Source: Ktedonobacteraceae bacterium (lineage in GTDB: Bacteria; Chloroflexota; Ktedonobacteria; Ktedonobacterales; Ktedonobacteraceae). From it: a stretch of DNA of 48,963 nt. The stretch lies in the NCBI GenBank assembly GCA_019240835.1, contig JAFAXQ010000154.1, forward strand, positions 1 through 48,963. The letters run 5' to 3'. Both the position numbers and the translations under genes were made by a program. The notes under the pieces were generated by a model. The model saw only the letters and a program-made list of their open reading frames with translations, was not told where the DNA came from and ran no database searches. Of this stretch, positions 39,360 to 47,818 are shown piece after piece. Each line of letters begins with the position of its first letter. Position 1 is the stretch's first letter.

Positions 39360-40357
39360 AGAAGCTTATCAATAACGTCGAAGATGTCGTCGAGGATGCA
39401 CTAGCAGGTATGGCTACGGCACATGCCGACCTGCTGCGCGTTGACCTGCCGAGTCAAATCGTGGTACGCAGGAGCGCCCCTGTGTTGGGCAAAGTGGGCG
39501 TGCTCTCCGGTGGTGGTAGTGGGCACGAACCGATGCATGGCGGCTACGTTGGCGTGGGTATGCTGGATGCTGCATGTCCCGGTGCCATCTTTACCTCACC
39601 CGTTCCAGACCAGATGTTAGCTGCCACACGAGCAGTTGATGGCCAAGCAGGGGTGCTGCACATCGTGAAGAACTATACGGGCGATGTGCTAAACTTCGAG
39701 ATGGCCGCCGAACTAGCCGCGGCAGACGGCATCAAGATCGAGAGCGTAGTGACCAACGACGACGTAGCTGTGCAAGATAGTCTCTACACAGCAGGGCGTC
39801 GCGGCGTAGGTGTAACAGTACTGCTAGAGAAGATCGTCGGGGGGCTTGCGGAGACGGGCGCACCATTAGAGCAGGTAGCAGCCCTAGCCAGAAGAGTCAA
39901 CAGGCAGGGGCGTAGCATGGGTATGGCTCTCACTGCCTGCACTGTGCCAGCGGCAGGTAATCCCACCTTCGAGTTGAGCGAGGACGAGATGGAGATCGGT
40001 ATCGGCATTCATGGTGAGCCAGGGCGACGACGCCTCAAACTAGCCTCAGCCGCCCAAATCACCGAGATGCTAGCAACGCCGATCATCGAAGACCTTGAAC
40101 TCAAAGCAGGTGAACAGGTACTCGCCTTTGTGAACGGTATGGGCGGCACACCGCTCATCGAGCTATACATTGTCTACGACTCGCTTAACCGTATTTTAAC
40201 AGACAAAAACATCAAGATTGTACGCAATCTGATAGGCAGCTACATTACCTCATTGGAGATGGCAGGCTGTTCCATCACATTGCTACGCCTTGATGATGAG
40301 ATCACGCGCTATTGGGACGCACCTGTGTACACGCCCGCACTGCGCTGGGGTATGTAA
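39356..40357 (+). CDS. dhaK: dihydroxyacetone kinase subunit DhaK
   Basis: A 333-residue substrate-binding subunit of PTS-type dihydroxyacetone kinase. [21 protein letters not shown] forms the Dha-binding site, and the histidine that binds Dha covalently as a hemiaminal lies in [16 protein letters not shown] start overlapping the glpD stop by 4 nt (GTGA), so translation is coupled. With DhaL and DhaM it makes dihydroxyacetone phosphate using phosphate from PEP. Confidence 0.95.
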   Translation: MKKLINNVEDVVEDALAGMATAHADLLRVDLPSQIVVRRSAPVLGKVGVLSGGGSGHEPMHGGYVGVGMLDAACPGAIFTSPVPDQMLAATRAVDGQAGVLHIVKNYTGDVLNFEMAAELAAADGIKIESVVTNDDVAVQDSLYTAGRRGVGVTVLLEKIVGGLAETGAPLEQVAALARRVNRQGRSMGMALTACTVPAAGNPTFELSEDEMEIGIGIHGEPGRRRLKLASAAQITEMLATPIIEDLELKAGEQVLAFVNGMGGTPLIELYIVYDSLNRILTDKNIKIVRNLIGSYITSLEMAGCSITLLRLDDEITRYWDAPVYTPALRWGM

Positions 40358-40367
40358 ACAATTTTCG

Positions 40368-40408
40368 TAGGGACCCGATTTATCGTGCCCACGATTTATC
40401 GCGCCCAG
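40368..40408. repeat. REP-like repeat between dhaK and dhaL
   Basis: Two near-identical units CCGATTTATCGTGCCC and ACGATTTATCGCGCCC in tandem, preceded by GTAGGGA. The GATTTATCG core is nearly palindromic. It looks like a dispersed intergenic repeat that fits the gap without breaking the operon. Confidence 0.5.
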
Positions 40409-40427
40409 GGGGAGGGGAAAAGTAGTC

Positions 40428-41057
40428 ATGACCAACAAAGACATCATACGCTGGCTAGATTGTATAGCAGACGAGCTAAAAGCAAAAGCAGACTACCTCA
40501 CACAACTGGACTCGCCCATAGGGGATGCAGATCATGGCACCAACATGGAGCGTGGTTTTAGCGCCGTTCATGCTAAATTTCCAACCATGACAGCAATGGA
40601 TATAGCGACCCAATTGAAGACAGTCGGCACAACCCTTGTCTCAACTGTAGGTGGGGCGAGTGGACCGTTGTACGGTACAGCATTTCTGCGAGCGGGAGGC
40701 GCAGTCGCGGGCAAGCAAGAACTGATAGCAAGCGATATCGTTGCCATGCTCGAGGCATTCCTGGGTGGTATCACAGCGCGAGGCAAAGCACAAGTGGGAG
40801 AGAAAACGATGGTGGATGCCTTGACGCCAGCTCTCCATATGGCAAAGCAAGAGCTAGACCAGGGGGCGAGTATCGCAGACATGACGGCCAAGGCGGCTGC
40901 GGCTGCTGAAGAAGGGATGAAGGCGACGATTCCGATGCTGGCAACAAAGGGCCGTGCTAGCTATCTCGCAGAGCGCAGTATCGGTCATCAAGACCCAGGT
41001 GCAACATCAAGCTGGATCATGCTGCGCTGCTTGGCTGAGGTTTGTGCAGAGCAGTAG
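40428..41057 (+). CDS. dhaL: dihydroxyacetone kinase subunit DhaL
   Basis: A 209-residue ADP-binding subunit. The metal-binding GDADHGTNM motif (about 32-40) and TTLVSTVGGASGPLYGTAFLRAG are diagnostic, and the C-terminus has SYLAERSIGHQDPGATS. Tightly bound ADP on DhaL is rephosphorylated by DhaM. A strong GGGGGAGGGG precedes the ATG. It is 70 bp after dhaK, the gap being filled by the REP-like repeat. Confidence 0.95.
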   Translation: MTNKDIIRWLDCIADELKAKADYLTQLDSPIGDADHGTNMERGFSAVHAKFPTMTAMDIATQLKTVGTTLVSTVGGASGPLYGTAFLRAGGAVAGKQELIASDIVAMLEAFLGGITARGKAQVGEKTMVDALTPALHMAKQELDQGASIADMTAKAAAAAEEGMKATIPMLATKGRASYLAERSIGHQDPGATSSWIMLRCLAEVCAEQ

Positions 41058-41068
41058 GGAGAACATCA

Positions 41069-43690
41069 ATGACAGTGGCACTCGTCATTGTCTCGCACAG
41101 CGCTCAACTTGCGAGCGGTGTTGCCGAACTTGCACGCCAGACGACAAAAGGAGCAGTACCCATTATCCCTACTGGAGGCGTCGGTCAGGTAGATGACAGC
41201 AATGGCGACATTCTGGGGACATCTGCCGACGTTATCCTAGCAGCTATTCAATCCGTTGCCGGGCCAGACGGAGTCCTAGTGCTGTTCGACATGGGCAGTG
41301 CGTTGCTATCCACTGAGATGGCTCTTGAACTGCTTGATGAGCAGCAGCGTGCAACTGTTGTGCTGACCTATGCCCCACTGGTAGAAGGAACCATCGCCGC
41401 CGCTGTAGAAGCTTCTTTAGGACGCTCACTCACGGATGTGAAACGAGCGGCGGAACAGACAGCACAAGTCGAGCAACTCAGAAAACTGAAACCGATAACA
41501 CAGGACGAGACTATAGCGGAGCAGACAGCGCAGCCCGAGACCATACCTATGGTGGGCGAGGTACATGAGATCAGCCTGACACTGCGCAATCCGGCAGGGC
41601 TGCACATGCGACCAGCCAGTCTGTTTGTGCAGACCGCCGCTCGCTTTCGGGCGACCATTCACGTGCAAACACGCGGAAAACAGGCAGATGCCACCAGCAT
41701 TATGAGCGTGCTCTCTCTAGGTGCCCGCCAAGGAGACACCATCGTGCTGCGTGCCACTGGAGCGGACGCTCAGGCCGCGCTAGCGGAGATGATTACGCTC
41801 GTGCATGCCGACTTCTATGAAACTCCCTCCGCTCCATCGACTGCAAACAGCGTTTCTCAGTCCTCCCTTGCCACTGCTACCTCTACCCCGCAGCAGCCCA
41901 ATACATGGCAAGGGATCTCAGCCTCGGCTGGCGTCGCCATTGGCCCAGCGTTCCTCTACACATCAACTGTGCTAGACTTGAGTACAGTGCAGCAACGTAC
42001 TATTGCAGCCACATCCATTGCTACAGAGCAGCAACGACTACAAGAGGCACTGCAGGCTGCAGCTCATGAACTGGACTCACTAGCGCAGCACCTGCAGAAC
42101 CGTGCAGGAAAAGCAGAGGCCGCTATCTTTGTAGCACAGGCTCTGATAGTGCGCGACCCCGCATTGCACGAGACTGCAACACACCTAATTGAAGATCAGC
42201 ACCTCGACGCCTCTTCTGCTCTTACGCTAGCAGCAGAACAGTATGCCTCCCAACTTGCAAAACTGGATAACCCTGTGTTAGCAGCCAGGGCTGCCGATGT
42301 GCGTGACGCAACTAGTCGAGCCGTGCAACGTCTGGGCGGCCCACACGCAGTACAGCAAGACCTCAGTAGCTTAAGCAAACCCATTATTCTCGTTGCCCGT
42401 GACCTCACTCCGTCAGACACCGCACAACTGCACCCCGAAATCGTGCTGGGCATCTGTACCACGCAGGGAGGTGCAACCTCCCACGCCGCAATTCTCGCAC
42501 GCGCACTAGGTATACCTGCCATCGCCGGACTCGATGAATCGCTCCTGGAACGTATTCACTCCAATGACGAACTAGGCTTGGATGCCGACGCGGGCCTGCT
42601 CTACCTGCATCCCAGCGACGAGCTACGCAATACACTCACACAGCGCATTACTGAGCGGCGACAGCAGCAGAGCGCGCTAAAAGCAGCAGCACAGAGCAAC
42701 ATGGCTCCCTTGACGATTGAGGGCAGGCGCATTCTGCTACGAGCGAATGTGGGCAGCGAAGCAGAGGCCGAGGCAGCAAGGCTGTGGGGAGCCGAGGGTA
42801 TAGGCTTGTTGCGCACCGAGTTTCTCTTCGCAGGTGCCACTACTCTACCGGATGAGCAAGAGCAGCGCACACACTACACACGCGTCTTTCAAGCATTTCG
42901 TGGAGACCGCGAAGCCTCTACAGTAGGACCTATCGTCGTACGCACGCTTGACGCTGGAGCCGATAAACCGCTACCAGCGCTGCAACAAATCATCGGCACT
43001 ACCACAGAAGCTAATCCGGCACTGGGATTGCGTGGCATCCGTATCCACCTCGCCCATCAGCATTTGCTCAAGCAGCAACTCCGCGCTCTGCTGCTTGCAG
43101 CTAGTGATACGGGAGTCGAGTTACACATCATGTTCCCCATGATGAGCACCGTCGAGGAGCTACGCACGATCCGCACCCTCTTCACGGACGTGCAGGCAGA
43201 ACTGACACAACGTCAGGCTCTCACACCCCCTGCTTCCTCACACATTCCTCTCGGCATCATGATTGAGGTACCAGCCGCCGCTGTGATGACCACCGAACTG
43301 GCGGAGCTTGCCGACTTCTTCAGCATCGGTGCCAACGACCTCCTACAATACACTCTGGCCGCCGACCGTACCAACACCGCCGTTGCCACTCTCTACAATC
43401 CCATGCAGCCTGCTCTCTTGCGGCTCATCCAACAGATAGCCAACGCTGGACACCGTGCAGGCAAACCTGTAGCCGTCTGCGGCGAGATCGCTAGTGATCC
43501 CCACCTCGCCCCTCTACTCGTTGCGCTCGGCGTTGACGAGCTAAGTATGACTCCCACTGCTCTGCCAGCAATCAGAACTGCTCTGACAGGTCGAACCGCT
43601 CAGGAATTAGCGGTGTTGGCGGAGAGGGCTGTTAATGCTAAGACGGTGGCGGAAGTGGAGGCGATTTGCGCAGCTAAGTGGCTAACTTAG
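41069..43690 (+). CDS. dhaM: DhaM-HPr-Enzyme I fusion phosphotransferase
   Basis: An 873-residue, three-part PTS protein. Residues 1-130 are the DhaM (EIIA-mannose-like) domain with the active His10 (VIVSHS) and GPDGVLVLFDMGSA. A short linker leads to HPr (NPAGLHMRPASLFV, phospho-His in GLHMRP). Residues ~280-873 are a complete Enzyme I: GGATSHAAILARALGIP (phospho-His), LLRTEFLF, IMFPMMSTVEEL, and the C-terminal SIGANDLLQYTLAADR plus CGEIASDP with the catalytic Cys. E. coli DhaM carries only a truncated EI, so this version can accept phosphate from PEP directly and pass it to DhaL. AGGGAG lies 8 nt before ATG 41069. Confidence 0.95.
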   Translation: MTVALVIVSHSAQLASGVAELARQTTKGAVPIIPTGGVGQVDDSNGDILGTSADVILAAIQSVAGPDGVLVLFDMGSALLSTEMALELLDEQQRATVVLTYAPLVEGTIAAAVEASLGRSLTDVKRAAEQTAQVEQLRKLKPITQDETIAEQTAQPETIPMVGEVHEISLTLRNPAGLHMRPASLFVQTAARFRATIHVQTRGKQADATSIMSVLSLGARQGDTIVLRATGADAQAALAEMITLVHADFYETPSAPSTANSVSQSSLATATSTPQQPNTWQGISASAGVAIGPAFLYTSTVLDLSTVQQRTIAATSIATEQQRLQEALQAAAHELDSLAQHLQNRAGKAEAAIFVAQALIVRDPALHETATHLIEDQHLDASSALTLAAEQYASQLAKLDNPVLAARAADVRDATSRAVQRLGGPHAVQQDLSSLSKPIILVARDLTPSDTAQLHPEIVLGICTTQGGATSHAAILARALGIPAIAGLDESLLERIHSNDELGLDADAGLLYLHPSDELRNTLTQRITERRQQQSALKAAAQSNMAPLTIEGRRILLRANVGSEAEAEAARLWGAEGIGLLRTEFLFAGATTLPDEQEQRTHYTRVFQAFRGDREASTVGPIVVRTLDAGADKPLPALQQIIGTTTEANPALGLRGIRIHLAHQHLLKQQLRALLLAASDTGVELHIMFPMMSTVEELRTIRTLFTDVQAELTQRQALTPPASSHIPLGIMIEVPAAAVMTTELAELADFFSIGANDLLQYTLAADRTNTAVATLYNPMQPALLRLIQQIANAGHRAGKPVAVCGEIASDPHLAPLLVALGVDELSMTPTALPAIRTALTGRTAQELAVLAERAVNAKTVAEVEAICAAKWLT

Positions 43691-43875
43691 GAGCCATACC
43701 ATTTTGCTTTGAGAGCACGGTGTGCGCTTATCTGAAACAGCCTCGAGTGCAACTCGTCAATTATCACATAGAATAGCTCTTGCATATGGCGCTATTGTTG
43801 TGCTATGATAACACTACGGAACCACAAACGCAACAGGATCGTACAGTCATCGCTAAGAGGGCCTAATAGGCCTTA

Positions 43876-43955
43876 GAAACTGTCTGAAAATGTGCTTGAC
43901 TGTCGTTGCTCATGCCCCTTCTGGAGCCACTTGAGATGACTTTTCAGACAGTTTC
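43876..43955. mobile_element. 80-bp MITE-like element
   Basis: Perfect 15-bp terminal inverted repeats GAAACTGTCTGAAAA / TTTTCAGACAGTTTC enclose 50 bp with no coding capacity. The trinucleotide TTA flanks both ends, a likely target-site duplication. The ends resemble those of IS5-type insertion sequences. A CCTAATAGG palindrome lies just outside. Confidence 0.6.
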
Positions 43956-44256
43956 TTATATCAAATCCGGTTAATCAGTGTACATTCACATAACGGCAAG
44001 TTGGCTTCTCAAGCCGATTGTGTCAGCCGAATGTATAGTAATCATCAGGATTCGATATTATTCAGAATCTTGCGAGTGTGTCCAGATTTTGACGAACAGT
44101 GGGTATTGGCTTTTATATCTGAGAGTAATACTTGTAGTGTAACCTGCCCGCAAACCTCAATATGAGATATCTCGTTACAGAGATCAACTTGAGTAGATGC
44201 TAAGCAGAGGGTGATGCTACCAAGTCAAATATGATGCTTTACAGTAGGAGAATTTT
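43956..44256. other. intergenic region without a supported gene
   Basis: I see no convincing ORF or RNA. A short GATTC/GAATC inverted repeat lies near 44050, and the RBS of the next gene at its end (AGGAG). The sequence is more AT-rich than the neighbouring dha operon. Confidence 0.5.
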
Positions 44257-44700
44257 ATGTTCAATCTGAAGTCTATGGCAACACAACTTAACCGTCGTAG
44301 GATATTATTAGGTGGATGGGCAGGAGCGGTAGGGACATTATTTACTCTTGGCGTGTCTTCGCCTGCACGGGCGGCAAGTAGACCAGCGTCTCATTGGGGA
44401 ACATTTACCAAGGGCAATCCTTTAAGCTATTGCCAACACTTTGCAAAGGAAGCTCTCCAGAGTATTGGTTGCACGATTGCAGCTTCAGATAACTTTCTTA
44501 TTATTGGTACGAGCGGCGATGTATCTGCTAGTGTAACCCTTGTGCCGCTTAGTACTTACAAAACATATATAATTGTGATAGCAAACTCAAGTGATTATGA
44601 AGTTGCAGCGAAGGCAAGAAGTGATATTAGGTCATATATTCAGAAACAGCAGGTTATTGACTATGGTACTAGGTTGAATCCAGTCAAGGAGAGAGTGTAA
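44257..44700 (+). CDS. secreted protein with Tat-type signal
   Basis: A 147-residue protein. The N-terminus NRRRILLGGWAGAVGTLFTLGVSSPARAA has a twin-arginine motif, a hydrophobic stretch and an AxA-type cleavage site. The mature part (about 105 residues: GNPLSYCQHFAKEALQSIGC, TYKTYIIVIANSSDYEVAAKARSDIRSYI) has two cysteines that could form a disulfide. No family recognised. AGTAGGAG lies before the ATG. A 46-bp direct repeat follows the stop codon. Confidence 0.65.
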   Translation: MFNLKSMATQLNRRRILLGGWAGAVGTLFTLGVSSPARAASRPASHWGTFTKGNPLSYCQHFAKEALQSIGCTIAASDNFLIIGTSGDVSASVTLVPLSTYKTYIIVIANSSDYEVAAKARSDIRSYIQKQQVIDYGTRLNPVKERV

Positions 44701-44708
44701 ATCGGGGC

Positions 44709-44754
44709 TTACGGCTCATTAGGAACAGAAGCTTGGGATAGGAAGTAGGATAAA
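44709..44754 (+). repeat. 46-bp direct repeat, copy 1
   Basis: TTACGGCTCATTAGGAACAG and the next 26 bp (AAGCTTGGGATAGGAAGTAGGATAAA pattern) recur at 47714-47758 with a few changes. Both copies lie near the 3' end of a gene in this locus. Confidence 0.65.
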
Positions 44755-44776
44755 ACAGCAAGGAGGACACATCCTT

Positions 44777-45475
44777 ATGGAGCAACAAGAGCAAAGGCCC
44801 AAGCGACGTCTACCTTCATGGAAGATCTATAGCGTTGCCAAGCAGGTTTCGGAGGTAACGATTTGGATATGGACAGCTGTTATCGTAGCTCTGCTTGTTC
44901 AGATCATACCTGCTTACTTGTTCGCTAACATCAAGGATAACACGGCTTGGGGTTTCACGACCTCTTGGCTCCAAAACACACACCTTGTCTTCCCTTGGAA
45001 TGTTTTGAGAACGCTTGTTGAAGCTGCCGCTCTTCTTCTTATTGTTGTTACCTTTTTGGCATGGGTGATCAAGTACAGCCTACAAAATGCGAATCCAGAT
45101 GCCTTCGACAAACTTGGTCAACTTGTTAGAGTGCTTCAACAAGACTCGTCGCAGTTGGAGTCACTTCAGCAACAGTTCCAACAGCAACTTCAAAAGCAAG
45201 ATGCTTGTATTGAGGCATTGGAGCGCATCTCCAACTTGCTTCAACAGGCTCCTACTTCCTCTAGCTTGCTGGGATTGCAGGTGTTATCTCAGCAACAATA
45301 TGCCTTGCAAAAGGAATTCTCTCGTCTGCTGCAGAATATAGAGACGAGAACCTCCGAACAAGCGCAGTGGTTAGGTGATCTCTATCAACAAGATCAACAG
45401 ACACAGGAAAAGATCTCGGACAGTTTGGGGAAGATCTCTGTTCTCCTTGAGCAAATGCGAGACAGTCTGATGTAA
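44777..45475 (+). CDS. membrane protein with C-terminal coiled coil
   Basis: A 232-residue protein: a basic N-terminus (RPKRRLPSWKIY), two membrane segments (TIWIWTAVIVALLVQIIPAYLF, ~29-50; VEAAALLLIVVTFLAWVI, ~81-98) and a long glutamine-rich coiled coil from residue ~115 to the end. It may be a scaffold or sensor; no family recognised. AAGGAGG lies 13 nt before the ATG. It is probably co-transcribed with the next gene, which starts 31 bp later. Confidence 0.66.
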   Translation: MEQQEQRPKRRLPSWKIYSVAKQVSEVTIWIWTAVIVALLVQIIPAYLFANIKDNTAWGFTTSWLQNTHLVFPWNVLRTLVEAAALLLIVVTFLAWVIKYSLQNANPDAFDKLGQLVRVLQQDSSQLESLQQQFQQQLQKQDACIEALERISNLLQQAPTSSSLLGLQVLSQQQYALQKEFSRLLQNIETRTSEQAQWLGDLYQQDQQTQEKISDSLGKISVLLEQMRDSLM

Positions 45476-45506
45476 ACACGCGAAGAGCGATCAGGAAGGA
45501 GAGAGA

Positions 45507-47387
45507 GTGCAAACCTGTAGACGCTGCCATACGTCAGACCATCCCAATACAGCCAAATTTTGCTCTAAATGCGGAGGCCCTTTAAAGCCGTCCAGGAGGA
45601 AGGAATTTCCGGACCTCTCTCCTTCAGATCTGCCTCATCTGCACACTGGGGGCATGGCTGGCGCACTTACAGCAACTCCGTTGCTCTTGCTCACCGTTGC
45701 TATTCTTATGCTTCTCAGTCCTAGCTTGCTCTTCCCTCGAGACGCTTCTGGCTCCTCCAGAGTAGTTCTGCCACCACCAGCACAACTCTGTCGTCTAAAA
45801 GGTGTAGACTTGGGGAAAGTGCAGCCGGGAAAGAGGGTCTTGAGTGCAATTACTTTTAGCAATTGCGGGGAGCAGCCTTTGGTCTGGCAAGAACTAGGGG
45901 TCGACTTCTCCTGGCTGAAGCTTAACAAGAGTAGTGGTACTCTTGCTCCCAACAGGACTGAGCACATTTCCTTCACTGCGATTGTTCCATTATCTGAACT
46001 GGGGCTCCTCTCTGTTCCTGTAACGATCATCCCTGCTGTCGGTCAGTCCCAGCAGGCAACGGTCACCATGACGGTAGTTTCGCTTCCACCATCACCAGCG
46101 CAACTCTGTGAGGTAAAAGATGTAGACTTAGGGCAGGTAGAGATAGGACGAAGTATCTCAGGCACCATTCCGATCGGCGACTGTGGGGGACAGCCGCTCC
46201 AGTGGAGCATCCAGCAGAAGGACGGCTGGGGTGGAGTTTCTATTAATAACAGCAATGGTACCGTGGTCCCCAACGGCGGTGGTCAAATTTCAGTAACTGC
46301 TCGTGTGGGTTCAGAGCATGCTGGAAAATACCGTACCAGCATCTCCATCACCTCCAACGGAGGGACTCAAGCGGTAACAGTTTCTGTTGAGATAGTTCAG
46401 ACAGCGCCGCCACCTGCTCAGCTTTGTCATGTGCAAGGTGTAGACTTGGGACAAGTACGGCTAGGACAAAGTGTCACAGGCACAGTTACCTTCGGCAATT
46501 GCGGAGGTCAACCTTTGACTTGGCAGGGGCAAGGGGATGGTTCATCGTGGTTGCAGCTTAGTAAACCCAGCAACGGTACGATAGCCCCCAACGGAACAGA
46601 CCAGATTCCCTTCACAGCCACAGCTAGCACATCTGCCCAGGGACTCGTCTCTGCAACCGTTACGATTATCCCTGCTGTCGGTCAACCGCAGCAAGCAGTC
46701 GTCTCCATGACAGTCGTTCCGCTGCGACCCAGGCTGGTCGTCACGTCGAGTACAATAGATGTATTCCAAGAATTACAGAAGAGACCGTCACAGCAGACAT
46801 GGTGTTTCCTTACTGATCTTGATGGGTTGGAATGCACGCTTTCGCTCAGCAATACAGGAGATGCGGCTGATTCCTGGAAAACAACTCAGGGAACAACAAC
46901 TCCACCGTCAGGCGTGCTACCGGTGGGAGCAACGAATCAGCCCATAACAGTCTTTTTAGGAGTGTATTATTGTACCAGCTCGTCGTCCATCATCACAGTC
47001 CAAGGGCAAGCTAATAGCGTCAGTGTGCAGATAACGGATTGTCCAGTGCTGCAGCCGCATCGCATTGCCGCAACAGCGGGCGCATGTACGTATCACTACT
47101 TGCCACCGCAGGGCCCGTTGCAGTTGGGGGGATACTATTGGGCCTGCACAGTTCTGCTTACCAACCTAGTAAAGGCTACTTGGTTTGATACAGGTACCAC
47201 CACCTCCTGGCATACAACCAGTGGAACAACAAAGCCACCGTCAGGCATACTGACAGCAGGAGCAACGAATCAGCCTATAGAAGCAGACATCTATAATGGG
47301 TGTAGCACCTCCATCACGATCCAAGGGGAAGCTAATAGTGTCACTGTGCAGGTAGGGAATTGTGGGCCACCACCAGTCGCCAAGTGA
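45507..47387 (+). CDS. membrane-anchored zinc-ribbon and Ig-like repeat protein
   Basis: A 626-residue protein. An N-terminal zinc ribbon (CRRCHTSDHPNTAKFCSKCGG) is followed by one membrane segment (LTATPLLLLTVAILMLL, ~53-70), which places the rest outside. Three ~105-residue Ig/BACON-like repeats begin with PPPAQLC or similar plus VDLGKV at about residues 88, 195 and 301. Two more ~110-residue repeats follow, marked by TTPPSGVLPVGATNQPI and TKPPSGILTAGATNQPI. It is likely a cell-surface or adhesion protein; the cytosolic ribbon could be a sensor. GTG start with GGAAGGAG upstream. Confidence 0.7.
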   Translation: MQTCRRCHTSDHPNTAKFCSKCGGPLKPSRRKEFPDLSPSDLPHLHTGGMAGALTATPLLLLTVAILMLLSPSLLFPRDASGSSRVVLPPPAQLCRLKGVDLGKVQPGKRVLSAITFSNCGEQPLVWQELGVDFSWLKLNKSSGTLAPNRTEHISFTAIVPLSELGLLSVPVTIIPAVGQSQQATVTMTVVSLPPSPAQLCEVKDVDLGQVEIGRSISGTIPIGDCGGQPLQWSIQQKDGWGGVSINNSNGTVVPNGGGQISVTARVGSEHAGKYRTSISITSNGGTQAVTVSVEIVQTAPPPAQLCHVQGVDLGQVRLGQSVTGTVTFGNCGGQPLTWQGQGDGSSWLQLSKPSNGTIAPNGTDQIPFTATASTSAQGLVSATVTIIPAVGQPQQAVVSMTVVPLRPRLVVTSSTIDVFQELQKRPSQQTWCFLTDLDGLECTLSLSNTGDAADSWKTTQGTTTPPSGVLPVGATNQPITVFLGVYYCTSSSSIITVQGQANSVSVQITDCPVLQPHRIAATAGACTYHYLPPQGPLQLGGYYWACTVLLTNLVKATWFDTGTTTSWHTTSGTTKPPSGILTAGATNQPIEADIYNGCSTSITIQGEANSVTVQVGNCGPPPVAK

Positions 47388-47547
47388 ATTTAAAGTGTAG
47401 TCCACCTTTTGACCAGTCAGAGGCGAACATCTCGTTGGATTAAGAGACTGGCTAGAGGAAAAGTGATGCATAGCATCGCTGAACGTATTCTGTGCGTTAT
47501 CGAACAAGTGCCACATACTTGGATAGACAGAGGAAAGAAGGAAAGAA

Positions 47548-47745
47548 ATGGCAAATCATGAGCATCTTGATCTCATCAAACAGGGCGTAGACGTTTGGGG
47601 AACTCCGTCAGATTTGAGTCAAACGACAGTTGCACATGTGACAATTCATGACAGCTTCCGTGACACTGAGCCAGCACTCTCACTTTGGCAGAAAGTACGG
47701 TATTGTCTGAGGTTTACGGCTCATAGGGACAGAAGCTTGGAATAG
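47548..47745 (+). pseudogene. truncated pentapeptide-repeat-like ORF (65 aa)
   Basis: The start MANHEHLDLIKQGVDVWG, with a GAAGGAAAG RBS, resembles the N-terminus of pentapeptide-repeat proteins. Instead of repeats, the sequence soon diverges and ends in the 46-bp direct repeat (RFTAHRDRSLE is encoded by it). Probably a 3'-truncated relic created by a rearrangement at the repeat. It could still be a short functional protein. Confidence 0.4.
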
Positions 47746-47758
47746 CAAGTAGGATAAA
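47714..47758 (+). repeat. 46-bp direct repeat, copy 2
   Basis: Copy of 44709-44754 (TTACGGCTCATAGGGACAG, then AAGCTTGGAATAGCAAGTAG and GATAAA). It includes the last codons and stop of the truncated ORF, suggesting a recombination junction. Confidence 0.65.
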
Positions 47759-47818
47759 TAGGCTATCTGAGAAGCAGAAGAGATGGGCAAGTAGGGCTAT
47801 TTATGCCCCTCTCCGTGT

